Source: an uncultured Flavobacteriaceae bacterium (lineage in GTDB: Bacteria > Bacteroidota > Bacteroidia > Flavobacteriales > Flavobacteriaceae). From it: a stretch of DNA of 12,430 nt. The translations under genes were made by a program, and so were the position numbers. The notes beneath the pieces are model-generated. The model was not told the origin of the DNA. It made no database searches and saw only the letters and a program-made list of their open reading frames with translations. The stretch is taken from NCBI GenBank assembly GCA_913044085.1, contig CAJWNW010000045.1, positions 1-12,430 on the forward strand. Reading direction: 5' to 3'. Shown one piece after another: positions 10,839 to 12,430 of this stretch (positions are counted from its first letter, which is position 1; every line of letters starts with the position of its first letter).

Positions 10839-12430
10839 ATGAATGTATTCCAAACATTAGGTCTTGAAGCACACTTGCTTCAGGCCATCACAGATCTTGG
10901 CTTTGAAACACCAAGTGAAGTTCAAGAAAAAACAATACCAACCCTTCTCTCTAAAGAATGTGATCTTGTGGCACTGGCGCAAACAGGAACAGGTAAAACT
11001 GCAGCATTTGGCTTTCCAATGCTGCAAAAAATAAATATTGAGAGCCGAACGACCCAAGGTTTAATTTTATCGCCAACAAGAGAACTTTGTCTTCAAATAA
11101 CAAATGAGATAAAACTCTATGGAAAATACTGCAAAGGTTTAAATGTCACGGCTATTTACGGTGGCGCTAGCATTACAGATCAAGCAAAAAACGTTAAGCG
11201 TGGTGCGCAAATAATTGTAGCGACTCCTGGACGTATGAAGGATATGATCAACAGGCGCTTGGTTGATATTTCAAAAATTGACTATGCCGTATTAGACGAA
11301 GCTGATGAAATGCTTAATATGGGCTTTTTTGAGGACATAAAATCCATTCTTTCGCATACTCCAGAAGAAAAATCAACTTGGTTATTTTCTGCTACCATGC
11401 CCAAAGAGGTTTCAATAATCGCTAAAAAATTCATGTCCAATCCAACGGAAATCACAGTAGGACACAAAAACATTGGCAGTAAAAATGTTTCACATGAATT
11501 CTATTTGGTAGGTTCAAGAGACCGTTATCCTGTTCTAAAACGTTTGGCAGACGCCAACCCAAATATATTTGCTGTTATTTTTTGTAGAACAAAAAGAGAC
11601 ACCCAAAAAGTGGCTGAAAAACTTATTGAAGATGGGTACAATGCAGGGGCATTGCATGGTGATTTAAGTCAAAATCAACGTGACTTGGTCATGAAGTCTT
11701 TCCGAAATAAACAAATTCAAATGTTAGTCGCTACAGATGTGGCAGCTCGTGGTATTGATGTCGACGATATCACTCACGTTATTAACTACCAATTACCGGA
11801 CGAAATTGAGACTTACACTCACCGCAGTGGCCGAACAGGACGTGCAGGAAAGACAGGCTTATCTATGGTTATCATTACCAAAAGTGAGCAACGCAAAATC
11901 AAGTCAATTGAAAAAATGATTCAAAAACAATTTGTGAAAAAAGAAATTCCGCAAGGAATGGAAATATGTGAAGTCCAACTCAAGGCATTGGCGCACAAAA
12001 TTCACGAAACAGAAATAAATCATAAAATTGACAACTATTTAGAAGAAATTAATGCGTTGTTTGAGAATGTTTCAAAAGAGGACCTCATCAAAAAATTCTT
12101 TTCAGTAGAATTTACACGCTTTTACAATTATTACGATAAAGTGAAAAATTTGAACGCTCCTAAGGGAAATGACAACTTTTCAGAAAAAAATGAAACTGAT
12201 AACTCTGCGAGATTTTTTATAAATATTGGTAAAAAAGACGGTTACGATTGGATGCGGCTAAAAGACTTTCTTAGAGACAGTCTGGAGCTTGGACAAGATT
12301 CTGTTTTTAAAGTAGATGTGAAGGATAGTTTTTCATTTTTTAACACAGAAACTGTTCATATGCCAAAAGTGCTAGAGTTTTTTAGTGACTTTAAACAAAA
12401 TGGCCGCTACATAAATGTTGAAATCACAGA
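10839..12430 (+). CDS. DEAD-box ATP-dependent RNA helicase with DbpA-like RNA-binding domain, 3' end cut by window edge
   Basis: The gene opens with ATG at 10839 and reads 530 codons without a stop to the window edge. The start MNVFQTLGLEAHLLQAITDL matches the Q-motif region, continuing to GFETPSEVQEKTIP. Helicase motifs in order are I, AQTGTGKT (47-54); Ia, PTREL (79-83); Ib, TPGR (129-132); II, DEAD (153-156); III, SAT (184-186); IV, IFCRTK (247-252); V, ATDVAARGID (298-307); and VI, HRSGRTGRAG (328-337). After a charged linker (about 350-457), FFINIGKKDGYDWMRLKDFL (459-478) opens a DbpA-type RNA-binding domain, as in DbpA/CsdA-like helicases that act in ribosome assembly and cold adaptation. 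The C-terminal tail is not visible. A second ATG at 10843 is out of frame. Confidence 0.96.
   Translation, partial: MNVFQTLGLEAHLLQAITDLGFETPSEVQEKTIPTLLSKECDLVALAQTGTGKTAAFGFPMLQKINIESRTTQGLILSPTRELCLQITNEIKLYGKYCKGLNVTAIYGGASITDQAKNVKRGAQIIVATPGRMKDMINRRLVDISKIDYAVLDEADEMLNMGFFEDIKSILSHTPEEKSTWLFSATMPKEVSIIAKKFMSNPTEITVGHKNIGSKNVSHEFYLVGSRDRYPVLKRLADANPNIFAVIFCRTKRDTQKVAEKLIEDGYNAGALHGDLSQNQRDLVMKSFRNKQIQMLVATDVAARGIDVDDITHVINYQLPDEIETYTHRSGRTGRAGKTGLSMVIITKSEQRKIKSIEKMIQKQFVKKEIPQGMEICEVQLKALAHKIHETEINHKIDNYLEEINALFENVSKEDLIKKFFSVEFTRFYNYYDKVKNLNAPKGNDNFSEKNETDNSARFFINIGKKDGYDWMRLKDFLRDSLELGQDSVFKVDVKDSFSFFNTETVHMPKVLEFFSDFKQNGRYINVEIT

Noticed and set aside
1..12430. CRISPR arrays, insertion sequences, integrase or attachment sites, toxin-antitoxin pairs, defence genes
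   Set aside because: No regularly spaced repeats, transposase or integrase motifs, or long terminal repeats were seen, and every stretch of more than about 180 bp belongs to an identified gene. The tRNA has no adjacent integrase or partial duplicate of its 3' end.

Overview
The window looks like a stretch of core chromosome from a member of the Flavobacteriaceae (Bacteroidetes). Three things suggest this. The DNA is AT-rich. Several promoters match the Bacteroidetes primary-sigma pattern (TTG, 20 bp, TAnnTTTG) rather than TTGACA/TATAAT. The gene set and order (START-like protein, hisS, DUF6495-type protein, rplI-rpsR-rpsF, LytTR regulator, priA, YihY/BrkB, nadC, rlmH, rdgB, DEAD-box helicase) are ones I associate with that family; the genus cannot be named from what is visible.

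Layout. Positions 1-1142 (minus strand) hold a class IV aminotransferase, cut by the left edge, preceded by a START-like protein. At 1225-1375 (plus) lies a complete tRNA unit with its own promoter, a CAT-anticodon tRNA and an intrinsic terminator. Positions 1374-3257 (minus) hold a DUF6495-type protein followed by hisS. Positions 3270-4479 (minus) are a compact ribosomal-protein operon, rpsF-rpsR-rplI, with a promoter and a strong terminator. A LytTR response regulator (4603-5316, plus) is transcribed divergently from rpsF and meets priA tail to tail with a 2-bp gap. nadC, yihY and priA (9567 down to 5319, minus) form an overlapping operon. Divergent from nadC, rlmH and rdgB (9650-10707, plus) are 8 bp apart. 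The right end carries a DEAD-box RNA helicase with a DbpA-like C-terminal domain, cut by the window edge and preceded by a structured leader of about 98 nt.

Functionally these are housekeeping genes: translation (HisRS, bS6, bS18, bL9, RlmH, tRNA, RNA helicase), NAD synthesis, nucleotide-pool cleaning and replication restart. No phage, transposon, CRISPR, toxin-antitoxin or defence system is visible.

The points most worth a second look are the helicase leader, which has a 5'-terminal hairpin, a second stem and a possible alternative pairing between them, and the LytTR regulator, whose receiver domain has Glu at the phospho-acceptor position. Smaller points are a possibly leaderless GTG-started rlmH, the constant 20-bp promoter spacing and the very short predicted leader of the rpsF operon. 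Nothing here amounts to a demonstrable new multi-gene system.
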